Assembly: GCA_036925085.1 (NCBI GenBank)
Contig: JAUPFP010000037.1
Coordinates: 702,001-766,000, forward strand
Length of the DNA: 64,000 nt
Source: Brachycybe producta
Taxonomy: Eukaryota; Arthropoda; Diplopoda; Playtdesmida; Andrognathidae
Direction of reading: 5' to 3'
Of the stretch, positions 48,444 through 59,319 are shown in pieces (the stretch's first letter is position 1; each line of letters opens with the position of its first letter). A model generated the notes under the pieces. It was given only the letters and a program-made list of their open reading frames with translations, ran no database searches and had not been told where the DNA came from. A program made the translations under genes and the position numbers.

Positions 48444-50003
48444 ATGCCCAAAATTTTACACGGATTCGAAAGAAGTCCACCATTTCGTGCCGTACTCATC
48501 ACGGCTCGCGCAATTGGAGTCAAATTAGAAATTCATGAAATGGATTTGATGGATAAAAAAGAACACAGATTGGAGCCGTACTTAAAAGTATGCTAATTAT
48601 TATAAATTTAATTAATATTAAATTCTTAAGCACATTTTTTTTTATTTTGAAGTTGAATCCAGCTCATACTATTCCAACACTGGACGATGATGGCTTTTAT
48701 CTATGGGAAAGGTAAACTAATTAGGAAATACGTAATGTATCCCAAAATTAAAATACACTATGGTTGTTAATAACTGCCATGTTTATTTTCTTAAATTTAA
48801 TTTAATAATTTTATAATTAAGAGTAGGCCTAAATGTTATAATAAAGATTAGATATAATACACTGGTAGCATTGCATATTTCATGTTTAGATGTTGCAATT
48901 AACTCAATTGTTCGAAATGTTGTTGTCGATTCTCATCATGTTATTGCTATTACATCAGTAAGAAACTAATCTGAAAACATCAATTAACGTATTTCTTGTA
49001 ATTATTCAACAATTCTCTTCGATTTTTTTCCCCGTTTATTCAATATGGCAATTGTTCAAAGAGAATGAGCTACACAAATTGCACAATTACAAGAACAACG
49101 TTAATTGATATTGATGTTTGCAGATAAGTTTCAGATAAGCCGATGTGATGGTGATGTCAGTAATGCCTTGACGACAATGAAGGACATTTTTGGAACTTTT
49201 AGAACTTTTGGAATCTTTTGAAATTTTTATTTGCATATGTAATATTTTATTTTATTTTTTTCATTTTTTATTATACCAATAAAGGTCAATATATTATTAT
49301 TATAAACGTTTTTTTTCTTAACAATCAATCATATGCCATATATGACCAATTCAACTAAAATAATGCAACATAATGCATCAATTAAACTAATACAATGTTT
49401 TCGTAATTTAATCTTTATTGTAACATTTACATTTATCTACATTTGAAAATGATAACACCATTTCGTAAACACTTTAAACAGTCGAGCCATCATGGCATAT
49501 TTGGTTTCCAAATACGCGAAGGATGATAAATTATATCCAAAGGATCTCCAACAAAGAGCAGTTGTGGACCAGATCTTACATTTCGACAACGGCTCCATTT
49601 GGGCTGACATTAGAAGGCTCGCTGTAAGTTTAAAAAATTAACCGATAGAAGAAAAAAACACATCGACAACTGACTTATTTGAATTTTATTTTAGTTTCCT
49701 CAGTTTTTAAAAGGTGAAGGACCGAATCCAGAAAATGAAGAAGCATTGAGAGACAGACTTAAAAGTTTGGAACGTATTTTGTCCCAAAGTCCTTATGTGG
49801 CCGGAGACCACTTGACCATTGCGGATATTTCGGTGGTTGGTTCAGTTGGTTCGCTTCCCATTTTTAGATTCCCACTGGACGCCTATCCTAATATTAATAA
49901 TTTGATTGCCAAAGTCAAAACCGAATTGCCATTCTATGAAGAAATTGATAAGTTCGGTCGAGAAGACTTGATCAACTTTGTCGAATTGACATTTAAAAAG
50001 TAG
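48444..50003 (+). CDS. Glutathione S-transferase, delta/epsilon type, gene 3 (4 exons)
   Basis: Exons: 48444-48587, 48653-48711, 49482-49623 and 49695-50003; 217 residues, GT-AG, in phase. The catalytic Ser11 is retained but the motif is SPPFR: the Cys found in genes 1 and 2 is Phe. Exon 2 starts with TTG (Leu) instead of the usual ATG codon (internal, no effect on the start). The glutathione site is AHTIPTLDDD and ESR; the C-terminal domain has LTIADISVV. Intron 2 has expanded to 770 bases and contains a small foldback (arms tcaattaacgtatttcttgt near 48979 and its mirror near 49111). Sister of the 44484 gene. Confidence 0.94.
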
Positions 50004-50029
50004 TTTCCTATTAAAAGGTGGGTTTTAAA

Positions 50030-50262
50030 GTGTAAACGGCCGCTCAAATTCTAAGCTGCAAAATGAAGAGAACAATGCATTTTAGAAACTAGAAAGGTAG
50101 CTCAATCAAGTATTTTCATGTTTTTTTTAAATAATGTATCAATATGAAAATACCCTTAAGTGATTAAATTACTCTTTAGTTTCTAAAAAAAAACTTTCGA
50201 GATTCTCTTAATTTCACTCTTGAAAGACAGAAAATCCACTGTTAATAAATTAAAATCATCTT
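50030..50262. mobile_element. Palindromic MITE family A downstream of GST gene 3
   Basis: Starts about 27 bases after the stop codon: aagtgtaaacggccgctcaa, with tttagaaactagaaaggtag. The right arm ends with cactcttgaaagacagaaaa. Shortened in the centre. It probably lies in the 3' UTR, since the AATAAA at about 50403 is downstream of it. Confidence 0.7.
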
Positions 50263-50734
50263 AAATTCTTAAGTTACAGCTGTATTTAACAATATTTACT
50301 TAGTGACTCAAAATATATAAGCCTACTGTATATTTTTTCTTACTATTGCAATTTGTATCCAATTTATTTTACAATTTATACTATCTGTTTGTAGATTTTA
50401 AATAATAAAAGTTTCTTTCAAAATGTTTACAAAATTGTTTGTTGTGTTCTCAAGTCATTTATGAGGAGAAGAAATTTCAATCGTTTTATTTTAAAATGCC
50501 TATCCATTTCAAATACCGAGTACTTTGTAACTTATTTGGTAAATTCACTGCTAAATTAAAAAAAAAAATGATAAAGAAACAAAGTTTCCTCTGATTCAAA
50601 AATTTCCAGTTGAAAATTCTAGTTCAGGAACCAGATCCCGACTAATAGGTAGTTATTTCAGTTTATTCAACTAGTACAAGCGCTATCTAGGCTTGCTAAA
50701 GCTTTCCGATTCAATCTTGAACAAAAAAAAAACG

Positions 50735-51850
50735 AACACAGATAGGAGCCATACGTAAAAGTATAAATTTAAGTAATTATTAATGAATTAATAACTTATT
50801 ATTACAGCTCGGATTTTTATGCAAATCGAGCAACAATTTGTGGCCAAAGTGCTAATTGATCAATAATCATAGTCATTAAAGCAACTGCAATTATGTCTTT
50901 TCTAATATAAAAAGGCTGGTTAAAGGCTCGATGTCTGGTTACTATCAGTTGTCAACTAAAGTTCTAGCGTTGAACTATTTGATTGAAACAACCATAATTG
51001 TTGCCCTGAAGCCAATACATTAATAATGCACGTGCTAATTATTGTGTGATTGTTCTTAGTCGTTTTTAACGAGAGTTCTTCAAAAATTTGTGGGATGGTT
51101 TTTTGGTCCTATGGGATTTAACATGAAATTAAAAAGCGAACGATTTTGAACCTTTTTTTTTAAATTAGAAGGACCTTTTCAAAATTTATATAAAACGAGT
51201 GAACTTCAGTGTATCTTCATTGTGAGGCGATTTCTTCCAATTTTAGTAACACCATATAATAACATTCATTTGTCTCGTTGTCGTCTGCTCAAAACACCAA
51301 GACGGAGGTGTATTTAGGCTCTTAATTAAAATAGTCGAGCCATCATGGCCTATTTTTGGTTTCCAAATATGCGAATGACGATAAATCATATCCAACAGAT
51401 CTACAACAAAGAGAAATTGTGGACCAGATCTTACAATTCGACAACGGTTCCATTTGGGCCAGCATTCTCAAGCCTAAAATAACCAATCGAATGGAAGTTC
51501 AAATTCTTAACTTTTTTAAAACTTTTTGTTTTAGCTTAATTCCTCGGTTTTTAAAGGGCGAAGAACCGAATCCACAAATTGAAGAAGCATTGAGAGACAA
51601 ACTTAAAACTTTGGAACGTATTTTGACTGAAAATCCTTATGTGGCCGGAGACCACTTGATCATTGCGGACATTTCGGTGGTTACTACCGTCGACTCTCTT
51701 CCCTGTTTTAGATTCTCTCTGGACGCTTATCCTAATATTAATAATTTGATTGTCAAAATGAAGATAGAATTGCCATTCTACTAAGAAGTTGATAGGTTCG
51801 GTCGAGAAGACTTGATCAACTTTGTAGAATTAAAAATTAAAAAGTACTAA
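50735..51850 (+). pseudogene. GST pseudogene 3 (exon 1 end, exons 3 and 4)
   Basis: The exon 1 tail is at about 50728-50765 (gagccatacgtaaaag). Exon 2 is missing. Exon 3 at 51335 has an extra T early on (tatttttggt for atatttggt), so the frame is broken, and its donor is destroyed. Exon 4 begins at about 51535 and is open through KGEEPNPQIEEALRDKL and VAGDHLIIADISVV, but reaches TAA at 51782 where the intact genes have a Glu/Asp codon, 22 codons early. The surviving similarity is highest to the 44484 and 48444 genes. Non-functional. Confidence 0.92.
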
Positions 51851-51879
51851 ATAGTACCCTATTAAAAGGTGGTATTAAA

Positions 51880-52215
51880 GTGTAAACGCCTCTCGAACTT
51901 TCAGATGCAAAATGAAAAGAAACGAGAGTGTTTTAAAAACTAGAAGGGTAGCTCAAACACGTAATAACATTTATCCGTTTGATATCTTTCAAAATAAATT
52001 TGTTATAAATAAATAAAATCTATTTTCATGTTGATATTTTTCAAAATAAGCTATTTTATGCAACTTTTATATATAACAAATTTATTTTAAAATATATCAA
52101 AATGAAAAATACTATTATGTGATTGAGCTACTCTTCTAGTTTTTAAAACGCTTTCTCGTTTCCTTTTAATTTTGCTCCTGAAAGACAGAATAATCAGAGT
52201 TCGAAAATTTGCTGT
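51880..52215. mobile_element. Palindromic MITE family A after GST pseudogene 3
   Basis: Arms gtgtaaacgcctctcgaact and ctgaaagacagaataatcag. The inner part contains a partly repeated left arm (tttcatgttgatatttttca at about 52025). It lies in the same relative position (just after exon 4) as the copy at 50030, so the insertion may predate the duplication of these GSTs. Confidence 0.72.
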
Positions 52216-52423
52216 TTATACTTTCTTTTAGTGACTTAAAAATACACTATTTTTTTCTTAATATTGCAGATTGTATCTAATTTATTTTACAATTTATACT
52301 ATCTGTTTGTAGATTTTAAATATTAAGTTTCTTTGAAAAATGTTTACAAATTGTTATATGTTCTCGATTATTTATGGAAAGAAGAAATTTCCATTGTTGT
52401 TTCTTATTAATTTTATTATACTA

Positions 52424-53040
52424 GAGGGGTAAACCCGTCATAAATGACGGGAGCCAAATTCTAGTTTAATTTTGCGACTAAAATTATTTAACTATTTTAT
52501 ACTTATACCAAAATACTTATAACAAAAAAAATGTCAACAGAAAATGTATGTTAATCCTAATAAATTATTATTGTTATAATCTTCTAATATCATAATTTGC
52601 TAAGGGCTGACTCTCTATCCCTCCCTCACTCTCTCCCTTTATGCACGAATGTTCTCGAAAACTATACACTCTAGAATCGTGAAAATCAACTATTTTTTAC
52701 ACATCTTTAGATGGGCTTCTTCGTATGCTACAATAAAATTTTCAATTTTGTTCCGTTTACCCGGATTTTTGTGAAAAATCATCAAATTTTAAAAAAACCT
52801 GAATATATAAAGTTGGCAGCCAGGAAAGCTTGCTTTATTGCATCACGTTTTTTTCAAAGAATAAATTAACCCACGTGGGTTACGGTAAAGGTCACCTTTG
52901 ATCTCACAATTTACATTGGTAGCAAAATTGGTTATGAATTTGGCAGAGAAGTGAGAGGTGCGTGGTTCAAGTCCTGGCTAGGGTTTTGTTTTTGTATTTA
53001 CTCCAAATGTATATCACGAAGTGTTCTCAATCTGAGATAT
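52424..53040. other. Insertion of unknown type with stem-loop and CTAG
   Basis: GST 3' flanking sequence shared with 57110-57200 stops at about 52422, where ctagaggggtaaacccgtca begins. The inverted pair cccgtcat/atgacggg is followed nine bases later by CTAG. Toward 52974 there is ggttcaagtcctggc, a B-box-like sequence. A related start (ctagtaaacccgacatg) occurs at 61567. The stem-loop plus CTAG is reminiscent of Helitron 3' ends, but the evidence is thin. No coding frame. Confidence 0.3.
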
Positions 53041-53051
53041 TATACAGTGCG

Positions 53052-54560
53052 TAAATGTTTATAACTTGCGAAATTGTTTATAACTCGATCTATACTGGAT
53101 GTATTTGCCTGAAATTTTCAACATTTTCATCCTACCTTATAAACAACGTACTGCTAGGCAGAATTTTTTTCTAAAAAAGGCAAAAATTTAGAAAATTAAA
53201 AACTGGAGAATGGCCGTTTCATAATTATAAACAAACTAATGAACTTTTCACTTTTGTTAATAATTGTGACAAAATAACGTACTTCACAGAACAGTAACAT
53301 TAAAATTAATAAAGTATACTCTGCTGTTTTATAAATTAAAACATTGATTTATACATATTTTAAACAATATTTATAAGAAAATATTTACAAAAATTCTGCC
53401 CCGAAGCAGCTCTACTGCTGTAGTATAACCATGGCAATCTGCTTAATCATTACGTACAATGATGTCCTAAAAGTTCTCTGTAGGATTTAAGTCCGGGGGA
53501 CATGCCGGTCATTTGAGAGTGGTGATATTTCGGTTTCGTAACCGTTCATTCCTTAGGTTACTGGAGTGAACTGGTGCATTTTTTTGCTGGAATACTAAGC
53601 TAAAAGTAGGGAATCAACTTTGGTCGGTTAGTAAACATTCTCATAACGTAGTCTGATAATAAACATTGTTTATTTGGTTGAAATGAAGGCAAAACTACTC
53701 ATTGCAAGGAGCACTAAACACTTCGCATATTATTAGGCTATCATCACCAAACTTTCTGAGGGGAAAAAATCCAAATCTTGATGATTTTGACGTTTTTTTC
53801 TTTCTTTTTTTCATATTGGAAGGATATGAGAAAATCACCACAATATTTTTCTAATCAAAATTTTGGCAGTGGGTCAGCTTAATGATATGGGAAACAGTCT
53901 TTGGAATGAGCAGCTTAGTTTTTGAAATGCATTGCTTATTATTTATTTCAACCTAAACAAATCTCATTGATTATCAGACAATGTTTGGAGTGTATGGACT
54001 GCCATAAAAACATCAATTCCCTAACAGTTCGCTCCAGTAACCAAACGAAAAAATGGTTATGAAACGAAAATACCACCACTCTTGAATGACCAATGTGTTT
54101 TCCCAACTTAATTCTTATAGAGAACATTTGGTACATCATCTTTTGTGATGATTAAGCAGATTGTCGAGATTATAATACATTAGCAAAGCTGAAAAGAGCC
54201 AATTTAGCTGCTTCGGGGCAGAATTTCTGTAAATTTCCTCATAAATATTCTTTAAAGTATGCAGAAAGAAATGTATTCAGTTATAAAACATCAGGACAGT
54301 CGTATACTTTATTAATTTTAATGTTACTGTTGTGTTCAGTATATTATTTTGTCACAATAATTAATAAAAGTGAAAAGTTCGTTAGTGTGTCTATAATTGT
54401 AAAATGGTCATTTTACAATTTTTAATTTTTTTTTTAATTTTTACCTTTATTAAAAAAAATTTTTTGAGCAGCAGAAAATTTATAATATAACATGTTCTCT
54501 TTTATGTCGAAAATTTCAGGCGAATCAATCAAGTGTAATTCGAGTTATAAGGAATTTCTT
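53052..54560. mobile_element. Inverted pair of Tc1/mariner remnants (foldback, 1.5 kb)
   Basis: The outer arms mirror each other over several hundred bases (tataactcgatctatac at the left, attcgagttataagg at the right; ctgccccgaagcagct near 53398 and agctgcttcggggcag near 54209). The left terminus CAGTGCGTAAATG after TA looks like a mariner end. The inner parts of both arms carry dead transposase code. On the minus strand at about 53470-53610 are FQQKNAPVHSS and PPDLNPTENF with a stop for Trp. On the plus strand at about 54020-54120 are fragments ending LILIENIW. In the first, the second catalytic Asp (QQDNAP) is Lys, so it is inactive. Two copies in opposite orientation, or one element that duplicated its own arm. 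Confidence 0.8.
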
Positions 54561-54649
54561 GGGCTATCATCATCAGATTCATCACCATCACACCTGTCCA
54601 AGATGGGCTTTCTTTCTAGTTCTTTCATGTTGGGCCACACCGCCACCGC

Positions 54650-54808
54650 CATGCCGACCGGCCACTTCTAATTGGCTGGTTATGTAGTCTGAAGTCACAT
54701 GCTCCGCCTTTTTCAACTTCAGACTACATAACCAGCCAATTAGAAGTAACCGGTTGTCATAACAAGGCGGAGCCAAATGAAGTTTTCTCCTATTTCTAAC
54801 TGCCTGTC
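54650..54808. mobile_element. hAT-like MITE family H, partial copy
   Basis: Only the inner left arm and the full right arm remain: cacttctaattggctggtta, cagactacataaccagccaa, ending ctaactgcctgtc. The paralogous segment before the 60325 gene reads gagccacactcaattgcac without it, giving another empty site. A GC-rich stretch (cgccaccgccatgccgac) replaces the left end. Confidence 0.8.
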
Positions 54809-54916
54809 ACTCAATAGCACTGCTTTAGGAAGGTACAGTATCGAGGCTACACCAATAAATGCAATTATATTTTTCTCCTTCAAAGGTTTTTCTATTTCAA
54901 CAACCATGCAGTTTCA

Positions 54917-55001
54917 TATAAATACTAGTTGCAACCTACTAGTGAGTCATCATTTGATAATTTGCTACTGACAAAGGAGAAACTGACTTAATTGTCATCA
55001 G
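54917..55001 (+). promoter_or_regulatory. TATA box and leader exon of the 56194 GST
   Basis: TATAAATA at 54917-54924. An AP-1-type TGAGTCA at 54943-54949 overlaps the expected start of transcription. The leader exon ends at 55001 (TCATCAG|GTAAGT) and is spliced to the acceptor TTTTTTTCAG at 56165, 28 bases before the ATG. The whole block from about 54810 to 55300 is repeated at 59150-59700. Confidence 0.72.
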
Positions 55002-55371
55002 GTAAGTGTTTTTCCTTGTTATTTCTTGCATCACGTATTTTCAAATTTGCAAGATAATTAAAATATACGGAATAATTGTTTATCGTTTTTCTATAGTGAG
55101 AAAACGTTTAAATTAATTTGGCTAAGAAATTAGCTTAGAAATAGATCACACTTTCAGGAATAAATTCCACTGGAAAAATAAGTTAATCTAATTTAAATAA
55201 TTCTATTCTGTTTATATAGCAGAATGTATGCAGAAAAACAGTGAAGTTGTTTGTTTTTTATGTACGTAATTACATGGTATAATCAGCCAATAGAAATGCG
55301 CCCTTCAGTAGCAATGTTCTTTATACAGTAACTCCTCCTCCTAATCGGTAGCCACTCTTTTATCAACTCGA

Positions 55372-55554
55372 CATCTGTAGACAGCTTCAGAATTTCTTTG
55401 GCTCCGCCCTTTTATGACGTAAGACCAAGTAACAAACCAATTAGAAATAAAAAGGGCGGGGCATGTGACATCAGAAACCAATTAGAAATTGATGACGCTC
55501 ATAAAAGGGAGGGGCCAATGAGGGCAGAGCTAATACTGAAGCTGTCTACAGATG
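55372..55554. mobile_element. Inverted-repeat element in the leader intron of the 56194 GST
   Basis: catctgtagacagcttcag and ctgaagctgtctacagatg are perfect mirror ends. The inside shares ggctccgcccttttatga and its mirror with MITE family H, but the ends differ, so it is a related family or a chimera. It is absent from the matching intron of the 60325 gene (about 59750), which gives the empty site. Confidence 0.82.
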
Positions 55555-56193
55555 CCTGTCTCAACAACAACTTACTTCAAATGTTTTTTGTTGTAATGTG
55601 CGAGAACCCAAGTTAAATGAGAAGGAAAGTAGAAAAATATAACTGAAACTTTATTCTGATTTGTTATATTTCTATAATTTATTTTTTGCTTGTTTTTCTG
55701 CATCTGGGTTCTCGGCCTACGGAATAGATCACACATACAGAAAAAACAAGCAAATAAATAAATATAGAATACAGAATAACAAATCAGAATAAAGTTTCAG
55801 CTATACACGTTAGTTCTGCTTTCAAAACGCGACTGTGACTGAGTCGAGAATTTAGATAGTTTAAATAATTCAATTCTATTTATTTGGCAGAAAAAAACTA
55901 AACTCCTTCGAACTGCTTTTTAAAAATTAAATTCGGTTGTCAATCGCATTCTCAGTCAGCATTTTCTGCACGTGAGTTCTTGGCCTTAGTTTCCCTAAGG
56001 TTACACATGCTGAAAAAAATCTCACTTAATCCCACTTATAAGACGTTTACCTGAAGTACCCATATATCTACGACTGCAATGGAACACATTTATTTATTTG
56101 TATTTTCTGATGGTTTTTTATCGTGTGTGATCGATCTTTCACTAATTTTACCTAATTTTTTTCAGAGTAGAATTTTGTACAAAGAATTTCGCA

Positions 56194-57032
56194 ATGCCTA
56201 AAGTTTTGTACGGAGTCGAAAGAAGTCCGACCGTAAGAGCCGTACTGGTTACGGCCAGAGCACTTGGTGTAAATTTAGAAGTTGAACCAGTGGAGCCGAC
56301 TAAAGGAGAACAAAAGGAGGAATCCTTCTTAAAAGTATGAACTACAAATGTGTTTCAGTGGACGTTTTTTTTTCAAAATGAATGGTTTATGTGTTGTTTT
56401 TCAGATGAATCCAGCACACACCATTCCAACATTGGATGATGATGGATTTTATGTTTGGGAAAGTCGAGTTATTTTGGGATATTTGGTGTCCAAGTATGGA
56501 AAAGACGATAAATTGTATCCGAAGAATATCCAGCAAAGAGCAACTGTGGACACCATATTGCATTTCGACAACGGTTCCGTGTGGTCCAGCATTTTCAAAT
56601 ATTTCGTAAGTTCACGACTTAATTAAATATCAATGGCTGTCAACATAGCAACTTAGCCTACACTTGAAAGTTTCAACCTGTTTGTATAAATTTTATTTTA
56701 AAATTCTATTTTAGCTTCCAGTTTTTGTAAAAGGAGAACCACCGAATCCTGAAAATGAAGAAGCCATCAAAGACAAACTGACCACATTGGAAAGAATTCT
56801 GTCCAATCAACCATACTTGGCTGGAGATCATTTGACAATTGCCGATATTTCAGTTGTCACCTCAGTTTCATTTATTCAAGATATTGGGTTTCCACTGGAA
56901 GAATTTCCAAAAATTAAAAGCTTGATTGCTAAAGTGAAAACTGATTTGCCATTTTTCGAAGAAGTTAATAAGAATGGTCATGATGATTTGATCGCTTTTC
57001 TGCCTCTTTATAAAATGAAGCCTACTTTGTAA
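56194..57032 (+). CDS. Glutathione S-transferase, delta/epsilon type, gene 4 (3 coding exons)
   Basis: Coding exons: 56194-56334, 56405-56605 and 56715-57032; 219 residues. Exon 2 (201 bases) equals the 59 and 142-base exons of the other genes fused at ESR, so intron 2 has been lost cleanly. Catalytic Ser11 is kept, in SPTVR; the Cys of SPPCR is Val. The glutathione site is AHTIPTLDDD and ESR. The C-terminal domain has LTIADISVV. The C-terminus is odd: after DDLIAF it reads LPLYKMKPTL where the sister gene has a tail ending GEKLKK. The new tail corresponds to the 3' UTR of the sister, so a deletion has removed the old stop. Sister of the 60325 gene, same promoter and leader exon. Confidence 0.94.
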
Positions 57033-57204
57033 TCACTAAAATTATTTTTCATGTAGTACATAGTACATAGTTTCATGTAGTTTTATGTCTGATGAAGTTG
57101 TTTATTAATTGTAGATTTCAAATATTAAAAGTTTCTTTAAAAAATGTTTACATTATGTTCTCGATTATTTATGTTTCTTATTAATATTATTACATTATTT
57201 AGAA

Positions 57205-59006
57205 TAACTTTCCCTCCTGGAAATTTTACATCAGGATTCTGTAGAATTTTATCTACATGTTTCTGCAGAGGCCTTCTGACTAAAATTGGAACACTGTTTC
57301 TTCAGGAATTTCTATGTTGATTATATTATGCAGAATCTTTCTGCAGAGTAGTTTTTGTAGAATCTTTCAGCAGAGTTATGCAGACTATCTCTGCAGAGTT
57401 ATGCAGACTATCTCTGTAGAGTTATGCAGACTATCTCTGTAGAGTTATGCAGACTATCTCTGCAGAATTTGGCAGACTATCTCTGCAGCTATGTTTCTGT
57501 ACATACCCTCATCCTTTTCACAAAACCCGAATCCTGCAAATTAATTTCACCACAGTGAAAACAATGCCTACACTTATAAATGGAAAGTTTAAATGAAAAA
57601 ATAAAAATGTTATTAATCAATTCAAAAAACAATTAATGAAATGATAGGATTAAATGCACTGTAAAGATAGATGTATGTAGCACATGTTGATTGTTATCCA
57701 AAATGGTGACAACATGTCCAGGGAAAAACCAATAAGTTGTTTTATTAATCAACATACTGTAAGTGAAGACACAAAAAATATGCTTTTAGCTTTGGATGTG
57801 GTTTGGAAGAGGTGTATGACTTTTCAGTTTGTAACCATTATTTCATTTCATTGTTTAGCATATTGTCTGTCTTGCTTCAGAAAAGTTAAATTTTGTTAAA
57901 AATAGAAAGGGTTTATTCAGAATATATGCTGGTCTACTGGATAGAAGACCAGAAATATTCTGTTGTCTCTAGACGAAAAATTAACGAAGAGCAGGTTAGA
58001 CAAAAAACTTATATGGAGCGCATTTGTGTGAAATGGAGAACAAAAGCTAATAAAGCAAATGTTATACAATATGGTAGGTTTATACTTTTAATTCTAATGA
58101 GTAATACCTGCTGTGATTGATAATCCTTCTCAAGTTACTGGCCAACATCTGACAACAAATACCTGCATTTCAAAATTCATGTTTTTCTTGCATCCTACAT
58201 ATTATGTACAAGATCATATAATATACAGTGAATTATAATTATTTTTATAACAATAATTTAAAGTATAAACTTACCAAATTGTATAACATTGGTTTTATTA
58301 GCCTTTGTTCTCCATTTCACACAAATTTCTAAGCCAATGAGCTCCATATAAGTTTTTTGTCTAACCTGCTCTTCATTAATTTTTCGTCTAGAGACAACAG
58401 AATATTTCTGGTCTTCTATCCAGTAGACCAGCATGTATTCTCAATAAACCCCTTCCATTTTCAAAAATTAAGAAAATTTACCTTTCCTGAAGCAAGACAG
58501 ACAATAAGCTAAACAATGTAATGAAATAACCATTACAAACTGAAGTCATACACCCACACTTCCAAAACTGAACAAACGACTCAAAATAAACACCCACTCA
58601 AAAAAATGAAATAACTGAACATAACTGAACTCAAAAGGGAAAATCCCCTAATACATTTGTCAATGTTTTTAACCATGTATTAGGATTTTCAAAGAAGATT
58701 TTATGCACAGTAAGCAGAGAAATTCTGCAGAATAAAAGTATTAAAATGGCAATTATTTCTGCAGGTTTTCTCTGTTGGGTTTTGAGTACACAACTAATGC
58801 TGTGCAATGTTTTCTGCAGAATAGTTCTGCAGAATTTAACTATGTAACAACATTACAATTTCCAGATGACATGTTATGCATGATGTGCAGATAAATTCTA
58901 CAGAATAAAAATATGAATAATTTCAAAAGTTCTGCAGAAAGTCAATGCACAGTAAGAAAGGAATAAAACCTTACAGAATTCTGCATGATTTTTCCAGGAG
59001 GGTTAC
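57205..59006. mobile_element. 1.8-kb foldback element carrying a captured exon in both arms
   Basis: Termini taactttccctcctggaaa and ttttccaggagggttacc mirror each other, and two long imperfect arms meet near 58180. Sub-terminal parts are rich in tctgcag. Each arm carries the same exon-like segment with splice signals. Left arm (plus strand): 57921-58073 after ttattcag and before gtaggt. Right arm (minus strand): 58275-58439 after ttattgag and before gtaagt. They encode a common peptide (YMLVYWIEDQKYSVVSRRKI, then NEEQVRQKTYME). The left copy lacks four codons present in the right. No transposase is visible. Read as a non-autonomous DNA element that picked up part of a host gene. Confidence 0.75.
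57374..57488. repeat. 23-bp tandem repeat in the foldback element
   Basis: About five copies of agttatgcagactatctctg plus three bases, with starts at 57374, 57397, 57420 and 57443 spaced 23 apart. The last copies are degenerate. It lies in the left arm and has no counterpart of the same length in the right arm. Confidence 0.9.
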
Positions 59007-59238
59007 CTTCATTTTAAGTTGAAAACATGCAAACCTATCATTACCTAAGTATAGCCTCTTTATACTCTCCAATAATCTGAGTGCAATTCTAGCTTCTTTG
59101 CAAGATATTCTCTTTCTTGTTGAGCCACACTCAATTGCACTGCCTTAGGGAAGGTTCGTATCGAGGCTACACCAATAGATGCAATTATATTTTTTCCTTC
59201 AAAGGGTTTTTTTCTATTTCAACAACCATGCAGTTTCA

Positions 59239-59319
59239 TATAAATACTAGTTGCAACCTACTAGTGAGTCATCATTTGATAATTTGCGACTAACAAAGGA
59301 GAAATTGACTTATCATCAG
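59239..59319 (+). promoter_or_regulatory. TATA box and leader exon of the 60325 GST
   Basis: TATAAATA at 59239-59246 with TGAGTCA about 20 bases further on, as in the sister gene. The leader exon ends at 59319 (ATCATCAG|GTAAGT) and is spliced to TTTATTTCAG at 60296, 28 bases before the ATG. Confidence 0.72.

Noticed and set aside
52960..52990. tRNA-like B box (ggttcaagtcc)
   Set aside because: No cloverleaf can be folded around it; at best a worn SINE fragment.
57684..58120. Open frames as an independent gene
   Set aside because: They fall inside the arms of the foldback element and are mirrored at 58275-58560; treated as captured exon sequence instead.
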